DNA of 64,000 nt from Neocallimastix lanati (nom. inval.). Its lineage: Eukaryota > Neocallimastigomycota > Neocallimastigomycetes > Neocallimastigales > Neocallimastigaceae. Position 1 is the stretch's first letter. Every line of letters starts with the position of its first letter. The stretch is from assembly GCA_016946835.1 (NCBI GenBank), contig JACVTC010000083.1, positions 374,001 through 438,000 of the forward strand, given 5' to 3'. A model generated the notes under the pieces. It was given only the letters and a program-made list of their open reading frames with translations. It was not told the DNA's origin and searched no databases. Below, piece after piece: positions 37,648 through 50,788 of the stretch. The position numbers and the translations under genes were made by a program.

Positions 37648-38934
37648 AATTATGAATTATATAAATTTTATTATTTTTATAATAATATTTATATACCTTT
37701 AATCCTTTATACTAATTATATTGAATTAATTAATATGAAAAGGTTGCACAAAAAAGATGGAAAGTTGATATTAATGGTAAACAAAATGCTATATTATTAT
37801 TATCATCTGTTAATCTTCCAGGAGGTGTTCAAGTAATTAATGCTAAAATTAAATTTCATTCTTTTAAATAATTTTATTAATTATTTATATTAATTATTAT
37901 AATTAAATATTAAATATTATTAATTATTAATTATTAATTATTATTTTTATTTATTTACTTATTATTTATTATTTATTATTTATTATTTATTATTTATTAT
38001 TTATTATTAATAATTAATTATTAATTAATAATATAGAGAAGAAAAACTGAATTAGATGAATTAAATATGAAAAGTTTCTTTTCTGAAGGTGATTTAATTG
38101 GTGTAAGTACTAAAATTACAAATTAAATAGAGAATATTATTATTATTAATAATAATAATAAAAAAAAAAAAAAATTGTTTAATTTTATTTATATTAAAAA
38201 ACAAAAATATATATAATTAAAATAATTATTAGGCTGAAGTTCAAGCTTTTTTCCATGATGGTGCTTCTTCATTACATACTAGAAACTTGAAATATGGAAA
38301 GGTATATTATATATAATAAACAATATTTGAAAATAAGATATAAATAATAGAAAGAAATAAGTATTTATTATTTATTATTTATTTATTTATTAATATTTAT
38401 TTTTTTTTATTTTATTTTATTTTATTTTATTTTATTTTATTTTATTTTATTTTATTTTATTTTATTTTATTTTATTTTATTTTATTTTATTTTATTTTAT
38501 TTTATTTTATTTTATTTTATTTTATTTTATTTTATTTTATTTTATTTTATTTTATTTTATTTTATTTTATTTTATTTTATTTTATTTTATTTTATTTTAT
38601 TTTATTTTATTTTATTTTATTTTATTTTATTTTATTTTATTTTATTTTATTTTATTTTATTTTATTTTATTTTATTTTTTATAATCATAATCATAATCAT
38701 AATATATATTATATATTCAAATAAAGCTTCGTAATGGTTCATTAGTTGTTGTTCCACCAGCTCTTGTTAGAAGATGTAAATCACATTTTTATACCTTACC
38801 ATGTGGTGTTGATTTAATTTTAGGTTTAAATGGATACATATTTGTTAGTAAACATCCAGATAAGAAAGCGGAGGAATTAAGTCCAGAAGAATTATATTCA
38901 AATAAAAATGAAGTAAATATTGTTTTATCATTAG

Positions 38935-39032
<98 letters not shown>

Positions 39033-39400
39033 TATTATTATTATTTTATTTTATTATTATTTTATTTTATTATTATTTTATTTTATTTTATTATTATTTT
39101 ATTTTATTTTATATATTTGTACTTTTATATTATTCTAAATAAAATTAATATTTATATTATTTAATTTTATTAATATAATTATTTTAGGAAATATCATTTT
39201 ATCAAAGATCTACTATAGCAAGAGTTTGTAATTGTATAAAAGCTCTCGCTAAACATTATATGTATATTAATGATTCAATTATTATTTATGCTTATGAAGC
39301 TTCACTTCCATATAAAATATCAGATTTACTTCATGATGATATTTGTGAAGTAATCGTTGAAAAAGCTAAACTTCAAATAGAAATGCAACAAGCTTTATAG
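36618..39400 (+). CDS. RRP4: Exosome complex RNA-binding subunit Rrp4 (EXOSC2)
   Basis: Seven exons: 36618-36736, 37394-37541, 37743-37832, 38037-38102, 38233-38301, 38727-38912 and 39188-39400, giving 296 residues (human EXOSC2 is about the same length). In order: an N-terminal region with VTPGEQI and RGHGTY; an S1 domain (SVAGVVERVNKLISVKPLRT, then GDVVVGRITE, QKRWKVDINGKQNAILLLSSVNLPGG, and FFSEGDLIGAEVQ); then a KH-type C-terminus with GLNGYIFV and the IARVCN..KAL region. Rrp4 is a cap subunit of the 3'-5' RNA exosome that threads RNA into the barrel for processing and decay. Two introns carry large microsatellites (38406-38678 and 38935-39110). Exon 1 is preceded by an AT-rich leader. 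Very confident call. Confidence 0.95.
37053..37141. repeat. (AAT)n microsatellite in RRP4 intron 1
   Basis: About 29 uninterrupted AAT copies inside the 657-bp first intron. Confidence 0.95.
38406..38678. repeat. (TTTTA)n array in RRP4 intron 5
   Basis: About 54 tandem TTTTA copies with no visible interruption inside the 425-bp intron 38302-38726. It has the same monomer and strand as the 6.9-10 kb satellite but lacks its CAATCTGTACTTTATA spacer. Confidence 0.95.
38935..39110. repeat. (TTA)n / TTATTTTA repeat in RRP4 intron 6
   Basis: TTA repeats grade into TTATTATTTTATTTTA units within the last intron (38913-39187). Confidence 0.9.
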
Positions 39401-39815
39401 AATATATTTTATATTATAAATATTTAAATAAAATTCTTTAATTTATTATTATTTAAAAAGAAAAAAAAAATTTTTTTTAATCTTTTTTAATTAATTGAAA
39501 AAACACAAATAAACACATACACATAAAAAAATAAAAATAAAAATAAAAAGGAAATAGTAGCTGTTCTATAATAATTACTATTAATAATATTATTGTTTTT
39601 ATTTTTATTTTTATTTTTATATTTTTATTTTAATTTTTATTTTAATTTTTATTTTATATTTATTTTATGTTATGTTATTTATTTTTATAATATTATTTAA
39701 TAGATTTCATTTTTTTTTTTTTTTTATTTTAAAATAAGATAATAAAACAAATATATATCAATAAATTTAACAAAATTAAAATAATAAATCAATTAAATAT
39801 TGCTATTAGTAACAC

Positions 39816-39849
<34 letters not shown>

Positions 39850-40391
39850 TTTTTTTTGTTTTGTTTTGTTTTGTTTTATTTTGTTTTCTTTTGTTTTAAA
39901 GATACATTACTTATTATTAATTTAACAATATTAATTAATATATGAAAAATAGAAATAATGGAAATATAATCAAAATGATTAAAATTTTTTTATTTTTTAA
40001 AAAATTTGTTAAATATATCATTTTTTAATGAATTTCGCATTATATAAATAATATATATATTAATATTATGATTAGTTATTAACATTTATAGTTTAATAAA
40101 TAAATAATAATAATATTAATTAAAATAATAAAAATGCATATATAAATCTTTTAATTATTAAATAAATTTTATATAAAAATAAGTTAAATAAATTTATATA
40201 AAAATTTTATTTAAAATATTTTTCTTTGTCTATTTTTTTTTATATATACATATTTGTATTTATATATATATTTTTTAAAATATTGTTTTATATAAAATAA
40301 ATTATAAAACAAAAATTAAATTATTATATATTGTAACATTTTATAATTTATAAATTATTAACAAAAAAAATTTTTTTTTATGTTTTTTCAA
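39401..40391. other. Convergent intergenic region
   Basis: Lies between the RRP4 stop (+) and the EF-hand gene stop (-). Contains (ATTTTT)n-like sequence at 39598-39660 and poly-T plus (GTTTT)n at 39832-39898. No gene; both 3' UTRs probably lie here. Confidence 0.55.
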
Positions 40392-40907
40392 TTATTGTGA
40401 AAACATAGCAGCTCTAGCGGCTAGTCTAGCTTTGCTTTCTTGTTTTTCTTTTAAAGCTCTTTCTTTTTCTTGTCTTTCTTTCTCTTCTTCATCTTTTCTC
40501 ATTTGTTCGATCTTCTTCTTTTCTCTAATTTTACTTTGAACAGCCTCATAGTTTTCATTTGTCTTATCCCTGCTATTGTAAATGGCTTCTTCAAAAAACT
40601 TTGCTTTTGAGGCAAGACCTGAATTATAAATACGACTTAAAACTGGCTGTTGAAGAGCTGGACAACCTGGATCCATTTCTGGACCTTGAACAGGTGGTGG
40701 AATTAACATCTATTAATCAATTTATTTTTAATTTTATATATATATTATTTATAATTAATATTTATAAAAAAAATTTTTTTTTATTTAATTCTATTTAAAT
40801 ATTATGATATCAGTTTAACTAATGCTTACAACTAAGAATTCAGAAAAGCTGACTTTCCTATTAATATTTTTAAAAATGTTTAAATATAAAATATGTTTAA
40901 TATTTTC

Positions 40908-40943
<36 letters not shown>

Positions 40944-41225
40944 TTAAAATTTAATATAATTACATAATTAAATATACCCATCATTATCCATATCGACTTC
41001 ACCAATAATACTAAGAATTTCTTGATGCGTTTTTGGTTCACCTAAACTTTCCATCATAAATTTAACATCCATGTTATTTAAAAAACCATCTTGATCTTGA
41101 TCATATTTTCTGAAATTATCTTTAATTTGATCAATTTGAACTCTTGTAAAGATATCTTTAAAGCGAGCATTATCCCATGTTATAATTTCAGAATATGGGG
41201 AATCAATAGTTAATTGCTTTGGCAT
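40392..41225 (-). CDS. Swiprosin/EFHD-like EF-hand protein
   Basis: Three exons on the minus strand: 41225-40978, 40857-40830 (only 28 bp) and 40709-40392, giving 197 residues. Two EF-hands are present. EF1 has loop DQDQDGFLNNMD; position 12 is Asp instead of the usual Glu. EF2 has loop DMDNDGKVSFSE, made only when the 28-bp microexon is included. A short linker with PPPVQGPEM follows, then AKFFEEAI and a charged coiled coil rich in Lys/Glu (about 135-190). This order (paired EF-hands, K-FFE motif, coiled-coil tail) is that of EFHD1/EFHD2 (swiprosin), calcium-binding proteins that bundle or bind actin. Human EFHD2 is about 240 residues; the N-terminal disordered part is shorter here. The family call is fairly strong. 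Confidence 0.82.
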
Positions 41226-41877
41226 TATTTCTTAAAAAATTATATAAAAAAAATATTTTTTTTTTCTCTAATGAATATAATTAATTTAAAATTTTTATAT
41301 AAAAAATAATTTAGATATATATAAATAAATAGAGAAAAAAAAAAAAAAAAAAAAAAAAAAGTAATTATAAATAATTCTGTTTTTTTTTTTATTTTTTTAT
41401 TTTTTTTTTTAATTGTTGATATGAAGTTTAAAATTTAACACTAAATTTTGTTATAAAAAACTTTTCAGTATAAAACTTTAAATATATATATTTAAATTTA
41501 AACTAATACATATTTTTATAATTATATATTAATTTTATTTAATTAATTTTAATTTATTATATTTTTATTATTTGTTTATACATGAAAATCTTAATTTTTT
41601 TAATTTTTAATACTATTATTTTAAAAAATATATTATTATTAAAATAATTTTTAATTTTGAAAAAAAAAATATATATATATATATATTAAATTTTTAATTG
41701 AATATTACTATTCATTCTTTCTTTTTTAATCATTTAATGATATATATATACTTATATATTGAATTAGTCACTATATATATTAATATATAGAGATTTATTT
41801 ACAAAACATTAAACATCTATAAAAAAAAAAAAAATAAAATAAAATAAAATTTGATGATAAAATTTTAATAAATACAA

Positions 41878-41921
<44 letters not shown>

Positions 41922-41936
41922 GTTAATATGAAAATT
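41226..41936. other. Intergenic spacer
   Basis: Lies between the EF-hand gene start and the MORN gene stop. Poly-A at 41337-41360 and poly-T at 41881-41916. No coding signal. Confidence 0.55.
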
Positions 41937-43699
41937 TTATATAGCAGAACTAGAATTTTCTTGATTTGATTCAACTAATACATTGATATACAAATTTTTA
42001 AGAGAATTAACAACATATTTATCTTTACTTTGTTCTTCGATGTTTTGTTCATTATCATTATTATTTATATCATCATCATTATAAATATACTCTTTATAAT
42101 CAAAATCATCACCGTATATTTTTTTGAGTCTGGCCAAAGTTAATGCTTTATATTCTTTTTGTAATACTCTGTCAGGATTTTTCAATTCACACTGTTTTAT
42201 ATTAAATAAATAATTTTTTGTTATTAATATTATATAAATAATATTATAAGAATAATAATATATAAACTTACAGGTGGAATTGGATATTTTCTTCTTGGGT
42301 ATATTGGTAATTCGGATATATCAACAATAGTACCACATTTTGGTATACCATTACTCCATTGACCCTCATACATCTGTCTTTTAGATTTATATATGAATTT
42401 TCCTGGTCCTTCTTTTTCACCATTCATCCACATACCTTCATAGCAATCACCATTTTCTAATTTTTAAATGTAATAAACATTCATTAATAAATATATATAT
42501 ATATATATAAGTGATTAAATACTTAATATAAATAAAATTAAAATAGAATAATATTTTTTTTTTCATTATTGTTATATTCTTTTATATATTTATTCTAATT
42601 TCATTCTAATTCACATTCTTATATATTAATACTATTTATTTATTATTACCTTATATTATTATTAATTATTATTTATAACAATTATACATTTGATATAATT
42701 ATTTAAAGTATTATTTAAATTATTAATAATTATTATTTACGACTATTATATATTTGATATTATTATTTAAATTATTATTAATAACTATTATATATTTGAT
42801 ATTATTATTTTATTTTATTTTATTTTATTATTACTATTTAATATGTTATTATTATTATTATTATTATTATTTATTAGTGATTTAAAGTCAATTATATATG
42901 TTGAAAGAATCATATAATTATAATATCATACTTAGCATTAATAATCCTTTTCCATGTCTTAATTTCTTATGCCATTCTCCTTCATAATAGCTTCCATCTT
43001 TGTAATGCATAACACCCCATCCTTCATTCATTCCATCTTCCCAGTATCCTTCATAATACTCTTTTATTCCATCATTATAATAATATGTACCGTAACCATT
43101 AAATTTATCGTCTATCCATTGTCCTACATATAATTTTCGATATTTCATTTTACTATTATTTTTTAAATTTCTAGGACTTAAGTTATTAATTGATTTTGAT
43201 TTCATTTCATCTTGAATTCCATGTTTTAATATATCATAATAGCCATCCATAATATTCTTTTTTTTTATATCATCTTTCGGTTCGTTTAATTTTGGATCAT
43301 ATAATGGATCATCCTCTCTAATTGAAAGCATTCCTTCACCATTTCTTTTATCAAATGCCCATTCTCCATCATATACTCTTTTTGTTTTATAATAATTATA
43401 TGTTCCATGACCTATTATAAAAAATAATATTTTATTATTATAAAATTTTAATAATTTTTTTTTTTAAAAAAAAAAAAAAATAGCTAATTTCATTAATATT
43501 AATTTTTTTATAATTGAAATATACCATGTTTTAAATTATCTTTCCATTCACCAAAATATGTATCACCATTCATCATATATACAGTTGCATGGGGACCATT
43601 TTTATATGAAAGTCTATCCTTCTTTTTCCATTTCGGTTCAGTTGTAACTTCATTATATTTGTATGAATGAATATAAGATAGATAATTTTGATTTGACAT
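41937..43699 (-). CDS. MORN3: MORN-repeat protein, MORN3-like
   Basis: Four exons on the minus strand: 43699-43525, 43411-42932, 42456-42272 and 42191-41937, giving 364 residues with phase kept. About seven MORN repeats are visible (GDTYFGEWKDNLKHGHGTY; VYDGEWAFDKRNGEGML; LYVGQWIDDKFNGYGTY; YYEGYWEDGMNEGWGVM; YYEGEWHKKLRHGKGLL; CYEGMWMNGEKEGPGKF; MYEGQWSNGIPKCGTI). A roughly 70-residue insertion follows the second. The C-terminus (KCGTIVDISELP..YPIPPCELKNPDRVL) matches the end of animal MORN3 (KCGT-D..P.P....P..VL). MORN3 is a small cilium/sperm-associated scaffold, so a flagellar or basal-body role in zoospores is likely (inference). It is longer than human MORN3 (about 240) because of the insertion and an acidic, Asn-rich tail. 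Confidence 0.85.
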
Positions 43700-44107
43700 A
43701 ATATATATATATATAATAGTTGGATTATTAATTATTTATTCTTTTTAAAAATTGTTTATTAAAAATTTATAAAAATTATAATAAAATAATTATTGACTCT
43801 TTATTAATAATTTAACATCAGTTAAGATAGTATACTTTTAAAATTGAATTAGTTGAAAAATATTTAACCCTTAATCAATTTGGGAGTAAATACGGGAGAA
43901 ATTAAAAAATTCATATAATATATAAAGTTTTATTAATATCATATATATGCTATTTATAGATCGACATTTTTGTTCCATTCTTCTATTATAGATTTATAAC
44001 AAATTTTAAAAATATAACATTAAATAATTATAAATAGTATTTAAATATAATACGTAAAAATAAATAAATGAGTTATTAAGGGAAAAAATATTTTACAATT
44101 TTTTAAA

Positions 44108-44159
<52 letters not shown>

Positions 44160-44259
44160 GTTAATTTATTAATGAATGAATGAATGAATAAATATTCAAA
44201 TAAATAATTTTAATTAAAATTAGAAATAACAAATGAAGAAAAATAAAATTCTAATAATA

Positions 44260-44293
<34 letters not shown>

Positions 44294-45186
44294 TTTTTGT
44301 AAACTTTAATTATATTTAATAATAATAATATTATTAAAAATAACAATAATTTAATAATAATCAAAATAATTTTAATTAATATTTTAGTCTTTCTTATTAT
44401 TTTAAATAAATAAAAAAGTAATTTTATTATTAGAAATATTTTTACCATAAGATAAAAAAAAAAAAAAGATTTTTATTCGTAACTTTTATATAATATAAAA
44501 TATAAATAAGATTATTTTCTTTTTTCTCTTTTTTCCTTACTTATGGCGACAACAAGAATCTTTTAAATTTAATAAAAATATGTTAAAAACTATATTTATA
44601 GTATTATTACTATTTTATTTTTTTTTTTTTTTAATTATTTTATATTATTATAATTTAAATATAATCTACTTTTTGATTTACTTTCTTGTTATTTAATTTT
44701 AATTTTTCTTTGTTTTATTAAAATTCAATATCGTTTTTTTTTTTAATTATTTATTGTAAATAATTTATTTATTTTTGATTATTTATTTATTTATTTTTAT
44801 TTATTTTTATTTATTTATTTATTTTTAATAAAATTATTTATTTTTATTTTATATTTATTTTTCTTTTTCTTTTACTTTTTATATTATTCTGTCTTATATT
44901 TGTGAAATTTTAATTTAATAAAAATTTTCATCAATAATTTATGTATTTAGATATTTCTATTCAAAATATTTTTAGTGAAAATATTTAACATTCTAGTTGT
45001 ATATTAAATTCTTAAAATTTATTATTATTTATTTATTTATTTAATCTCTTTTATTATTTATTTATTTATTTATTTATTTGATTAATATTTTTTTTAAATT
45101 AAAAAAGAAAACATATATTATATATATATATATAAAGAAAAAATTAATTTTTTTCATATTTATTATAATTTGATAAGTAACCTTAA
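43700..45186. other. AT-rich intergenic DNA, no gene seen
   Basis: Contains (AAT)n at 44114-44158, (TGAA)n at 44173-44190, (AT)n with poly-T at 44258-44300 and (ATTT)n at 44790-44830 and 45050-45080. The minus-strand frame at 44251-44448 is low complexity. Confidence 0.55.
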
Positions 45187-45958
45187 TTAATAATATGTCC
45201 CTTGTTGAGAATATGAAGAAAAACGTAGATCTGCTCCAGTTTTACTTTGTCTTGACATACGACTACTAATACTATATGCACGATTACGTTCTTCTGTTCC
45301 TCTGGCAACATCTTCAACACGTCTCATTAATTGCGATCTATTTGATTGTAACTGAGACGGCATTGGCATATTTGAAAGTGATGGGGATTGATGAACCATA
45401 CTAATATTATTTTGAATTGGAGATTTTTGATAAAGATAGTTATTATTTGATGTTATTGGAGAATGATTTGAATTTTGAATTAGGTTTTCTAATGTTGGTG
45501 ATGCCATATTTCCTATATTTAATAAAGGTCTTGTCATTCTTGATGACAAATAATTTGGAGCTAACATATCAGGTTGAACAGACCTGGTACCATTTCGTCT
45601 ACTAAATTCATATGCACTTGCTAACGACCTTCCTTCATTTGATTTTATATTTTGGCTTAATGATAATCTTTTTGAATATAAATTAGAAGTAGTTTGTGGT
45701 AAATAACCATATTGAGAATCTATTTCATCTAAGTTTTCTCCTACAGTACTACTTGCTGATGTATATCTTAAAGAGGAAATTGTTGGAGGATGAATAGAAG
45801 AATTACCAGCATATGATAGCTGAGGAGACTGAGCATATGTATGAAGTGGTGATTTTGAAAATGATTGAACTTTCTGATGTAGATCACGTACTTCATTATT
45901 CAATGAGCGATTTGTACTAATTAATATTTTATATTTTTATTTTTTATTTTATTTTATT

Positions 45959-46050
<92 letters not shown>

Positions 46051-49000
46051 AAAAAAAATATATATATATATATTTATAAATATAATTAATTATAAATAAT
46101 TTATAAAATAATGAATTTTAAAAAATAATGAATATATTTCTTTAATATAATCAATATAAATAAAATATTCATACCTTGTTAACTTTGCAATAATTTTCAA
46201 TAAATGTTGTTGATCAGTAGGATTTTCTTCTTTTCCAGATTCAACTGATGCAGACAGAGATTCATTATTATTATTATTAATATTAGTTGTATTATTATTA
46301 GTAGCTGTAATGTTACTATTATTAGTACTATTATTATTATTATTATTTTCTTTATTGTTTTCAATTTTTGTATTAAGTTCCTCAACTTTTGATGATTCTA
46401 GATTTAAGAATTCACCTTCTTTTTTATTATTATCGAATGTGGTTTTTGGTATTGGTTCAATATTAATATTTGAATTTGCTTCTGATGATTTTATATTATT
46501 TAATAAGGCATTGCTTGCTTCATTTTCTTTAACAATATTTGGTTTCTCCATATCCAATACATTTTTAACTTCTTGATCTAGATTTATTACAGAATTTGAT
46601 GGCAATAATGATTTCTCTCCATATAGACTTTTAAGTTCATTTTCTTTAGCAGATAACTGATTTAAAAGTCTTGAAACCTTTGTTTCTTGATCATACATTT
46701 TTTGACGTTCTAGAGTAATAGTCATAAGATCGGCCTCTAGTTTTGTTGTTAATTGTTTTTGTTGATTATCAATATCGGTTAATTGCTTGGCTCGAATATT
46801 TAAATTATTCCATTCAGCTTTAATCTGTTCATCAATTTCCATTTTGTATCTTTCTGTTTCCATATTTCTTAATTTTATATCTGTTTCACAATCTCTGATA
46901 ACTTGTTCTCGAGTATTTAGTTTATGTTCTACAGAACGTAAATCCATTTTTTCTTTTTCAATTCTTTTTTCTGTTTCAATGATAAATAATTCACGTTGGC
47001 TAACATCAGCTTCTTTCTTCTCAATTGACATTTCTCTCTCTTGAAGTATTGTTTCTCTTGTTGATAAATTAATATTAATATCATCCAAATGAGTTAAAAA
47101 TCGTAATGCAGATTCAACAGTTGGATTAGGTATGAATTTTTTTAATAAATCTAATGGAATACTATTGGTATCATTTAAAGAAGCAACTGATTGAGTTTGG
47201 TTGTTTAATAATAATTCATTTTCTTTTTTTAATGAATTTATCTCATTATTTAATCTTTCAATTTCAACACTATCGTCTTCCTTTTGATTTCCACTTAATT
47301 TCATTGATTCAATTTCTTTTTCTTTATTACTAATTTCAGCTAAATACTTATTTTCGTTTTCAATTAATTTCTTTTGAAGATTATCTATATCTAATTTATA
47401 TTGATTACACAATTCTGTTCTTTTATTAATTTCTAAATTAAGTTCATTTTCTTTTTTTGATATAAGATCACTATTTTCCTTTTGTAAATTTTCAAAATTT
47501 CTATTAAAATCATTATTTAAATCTTCAATCTGTTTTTTACTATTTTCATATTGCATTAAAATATTTTGATACATCGTATTCAACTTTTGGTTTTCTTCTT
47601 GTAAATTATTTTTATTATTATTTAATTCTAAAATTTGATTATCTTTCATGTTAATTAAATTTAAAGCATCATTATTTTGTTTTTCAATATCATTTAATCT
47701 TTCTTTCATTTCATTCAATTTTTCATTCATAAAGTTACATTCTTGTATTTTATCATTTAATAATTTCTGCACTTTTTGATTTTCTTCAAAATTAGATACC
47801 TTTTCATTCATAGTTTTTTCATAATTATCTTTTAGTTGTTTAAATTGTTCAGTTAATTGATTAAGTTTATTCACTGATTCATTATATTTAGCATTTAGTT
47901 CATCATACTCTTTTGATTTAATATCAAACATATTTCTATTATTTAATAATGAATTATTTAAATCATCATATTCTTTTGTCTTTTGTTCTAATGAAGACTG
48001 AACTGATTGATACTTTTCACTTATTTCTTGATACTCAGATGTTAACTGATCTAAATTAGATTGTGATTCCTTAAATTTATTATTAACCAACTGACATTCA
48101 TTTGTCAATTCATTTAAAGATAATTGTGTTGCTTTATATTGCTCATTAATTCTTTCGCATTCCTGTATTCTTTCTTCTAATAATTTCTGAGAATCTTGAT
48201 TAGTTGATAATACTGCATTATATTCATTTGATGTTTTATCTAATAATTGTTGTAATTCACTATATTGATTATTTATTTGTTGAATTTCATCCATTTTATT
48301 ACTTAAATCCGACTTTAACTGTTGAATTTCTTTATCTTTTTCTTTTATAATTTCATTAATTTCTTGATAACTTTGAATTTGTTCACTATTTTTTAATTTC
48401 ATATTTTCCAAGTCACTCGTTAGAGAATTAATTTTTTGTTCATATTGAATTTTTTCATCTTCAATATTATTTGATAAATTATTTAATGCATTTTCATATT
48501 TAATTTTATCATTTTCGCTTTGTTCAATCTAATAAAATATTAAATTAATAATAAATAAATAATTAATTAATAAAAATTCTTACTTATTTAATAAATAATA
48601 TATATATATATATATAATTACATTTTGACTTCGTTCATTTTCCAATTCAGATATTTTCTGTTTTAATTCATTTAATTCTTGTTCTTTTTGATCCAATGAA
48701 GATTTTGATATGATAAGCTGTTTATTTAATTCATTAATTGAACTATCTTTATCTTTTATTCTATTCTCAATTTCTTGATTCATATCAAAATTATCTTTAT
48801 TTTGTTTTTCATATTGTTGAATTTTTAATTCGCGCTCTTTAATTTGAACTTTTAATTCCTCATTTATTTTTTCAATTTCTTCTTTTTCATAAATTTTTTC
48901 AGATATTTCATTTATTTCTTTAATTTTTTCTTGTATAATATCTTCCTTCTCTTTTAATATTTTATTTAAATTATTTAACTCTAAATCTTTTTCATTTAAT

Positions 49001-49777
49001 TTTTCATTAAATGTAATTTGATTACTTTTATTAGCTTCCAACTCTCTAAGTTTTTCCTGCAATTCAATAATACTCTTATTTTTATTTTCATATTCTAATT
49101 CTTTTTCATTAAAATTATTTTTTAATTCTTCTAATTTTTTTGAATTTTCTTGGAAATTGATTTCCATTTTCTTAAGTTCATTTTGTTGAGAACTAATATA
49201 TGCCTCTTTATTCTTTAATAATTCATTTAGTTGCTGTATTTCATTAATTTTTTCATTTAATTGATTATTTATCAAATTAAATTGCTCTGTTTTTTCAAAT
49301 AACAATTTTTGATATTCATTAATAGAAGAATTACCCGAAGAATTTATATTATCATGTAATATATTTGTATTATTATTTATATTTGACTTTTCTGCACTTC
49401 TTTTTATAACCACGTTATCATCTTGAACACTTTTTTTATCATCAATACCATTATTACTGCTTATACTATGATTTCTTGGAGTAACCTATTATTATATATT
49501 TATATTTACATTATTATAAAATTAATTGATATATATATATATATATTAATAAATTAAAATAAATACTTTTGTTGTTTTTGGTGATCCAGCTGTTGTTTTT
49601 CTTTGATATTGATATTGCTTAAACTATTGTATATACACATATATAAATTATTACATATATATATTATAAAATAAATAAATAAAAAAATATTTAGTTTTTC
49701 TTTTTTATAAATAATAATAATAATAAAATATAATTTAACTAAATTCAATTTTAATTATTAAAATTAATAATAATAAT

Positions 49778-49808
<31 letters not shown>

Positions 49809-49878
49809 AAATAGTATATAAATTTAAGCAAAAACAAACCCTCTGTTTAGCAACACGAAGTTTTTCTTCTCTGTTCAT
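45187..49878 (-). CDS. Golgin-like coiled-coil protein (GM130/Bug1 type)
   Basis: Five exons on the minus strand: 49878-49840, 49617-49567, 49485-48622, 48528-46175 and 45916-45187, giving 1345 residues with phase kept. The short first exons encode MNREEKLRVAKQR-QYQYQRKTTAGSP, resembling the N-terminus of GM130 (KLAAAKKKLREFQQ), the segment that binds the tether p115/Uso1. Residues of about 100-880 are almost continuous coiled coil with heptads of Leu/Ile/Asn and many Glu/Lys, and a helical block lies at about 560-690 (SALRFLTHLDDININLSTRE). An Asn/Glu-rich linker follows, then a Ser/Pro-rich tail of about 240 residues. No GRIP domain or transmembrane anchor is visible. Golgins tether vesicles at the cis-Golgi. 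Long coiled coils are compositionally similar, so the golgin call rests mainly on the N-terminus. Confidence 0.6.
45946..46048. repeat. (TTTA)n microsatellite in the golgin intron 4
   Basis: More than 20 TTTA copies inside the intron 45917-46174, preceded by TTTTA units. Confidence 0.95.
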
Positions 49879-50788
49879 TAAATATATTTTATATAATATT
49901 ATAAGCTCTAAGATTTTAGTTTATTATTTTATTTTCTAAATACATATAAATTATATAATTTAAAAATATTTAGTGATTCATCATTATTTGATATTTATTA
50001 TTATTTTTTTTTTTAATTGAAAATAATAATAAGAAGAAGAAGAAGAAGAAGAATAAATAATAAATAAAAATAAAAATAAAAAAAAAAAAAAAAATTAAAA
50101 AATTAAAAATAATAATAAATATATAAAAAATAAAATAAAATAATAACAAATATTTTCTATATACAAAACATAAACTTTTAATCTTTATTATACCTTAAAT
50201 TTTTTAATAAAATTAATAATTCTTATTATTTAAGTTTTAAATTGTTTATTATTATTATTATTAATGATTTTAATTACTATTAATTTACTTATTTCCTTGG
50301 TTATAGATTTACTATTTTTTTTTTTTTTTCCAATTTACAATAAAATTTTTATTTATATAATTAAAATATTCTCATCTCGAAATAAATAATGATATACACA
50401 ATTATATTTAATTTTAATAAAAGTATTCGTTAGAAAAATATTTTATAATATATCAATAATGAAAAGTTAAAATACAATTTTTATATAATAAATTTAATTT
50501 ATATATAAATAAAATTAAAAATTAAAAATTTTATTGTTTATATAATAATAATAAATATTTATAAATAAATTCATATATTAAATTAAATATCAAATATAAT
50601 TTGTTAATTTTTTTTATTATTTTTTATCATTATAGGAGTTTTAATTAATATTTATTAAACTTTCTTTGAAACTATCAACAGTTGAAAGATTATAATTTTA
50701 TAAAAAGAAAAAAAAAAAAAAAAAAAAACTATATATATATATAGAATAGTATATAAAAATTGAAATTAGATACGTAGTAATATTAAAA
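49879..50788. other. Divergent intergenic region
   Basis: Lies between the golgin start (-) and the Rab-like gene start (+), so it likely carries both promoters. Contains (AAG)n at 50030-50053, poly-A at 50078-50094 and at 50705-50728 about 60 bp before the Rab-like ATG. No further gene. Confidence 0.5.
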
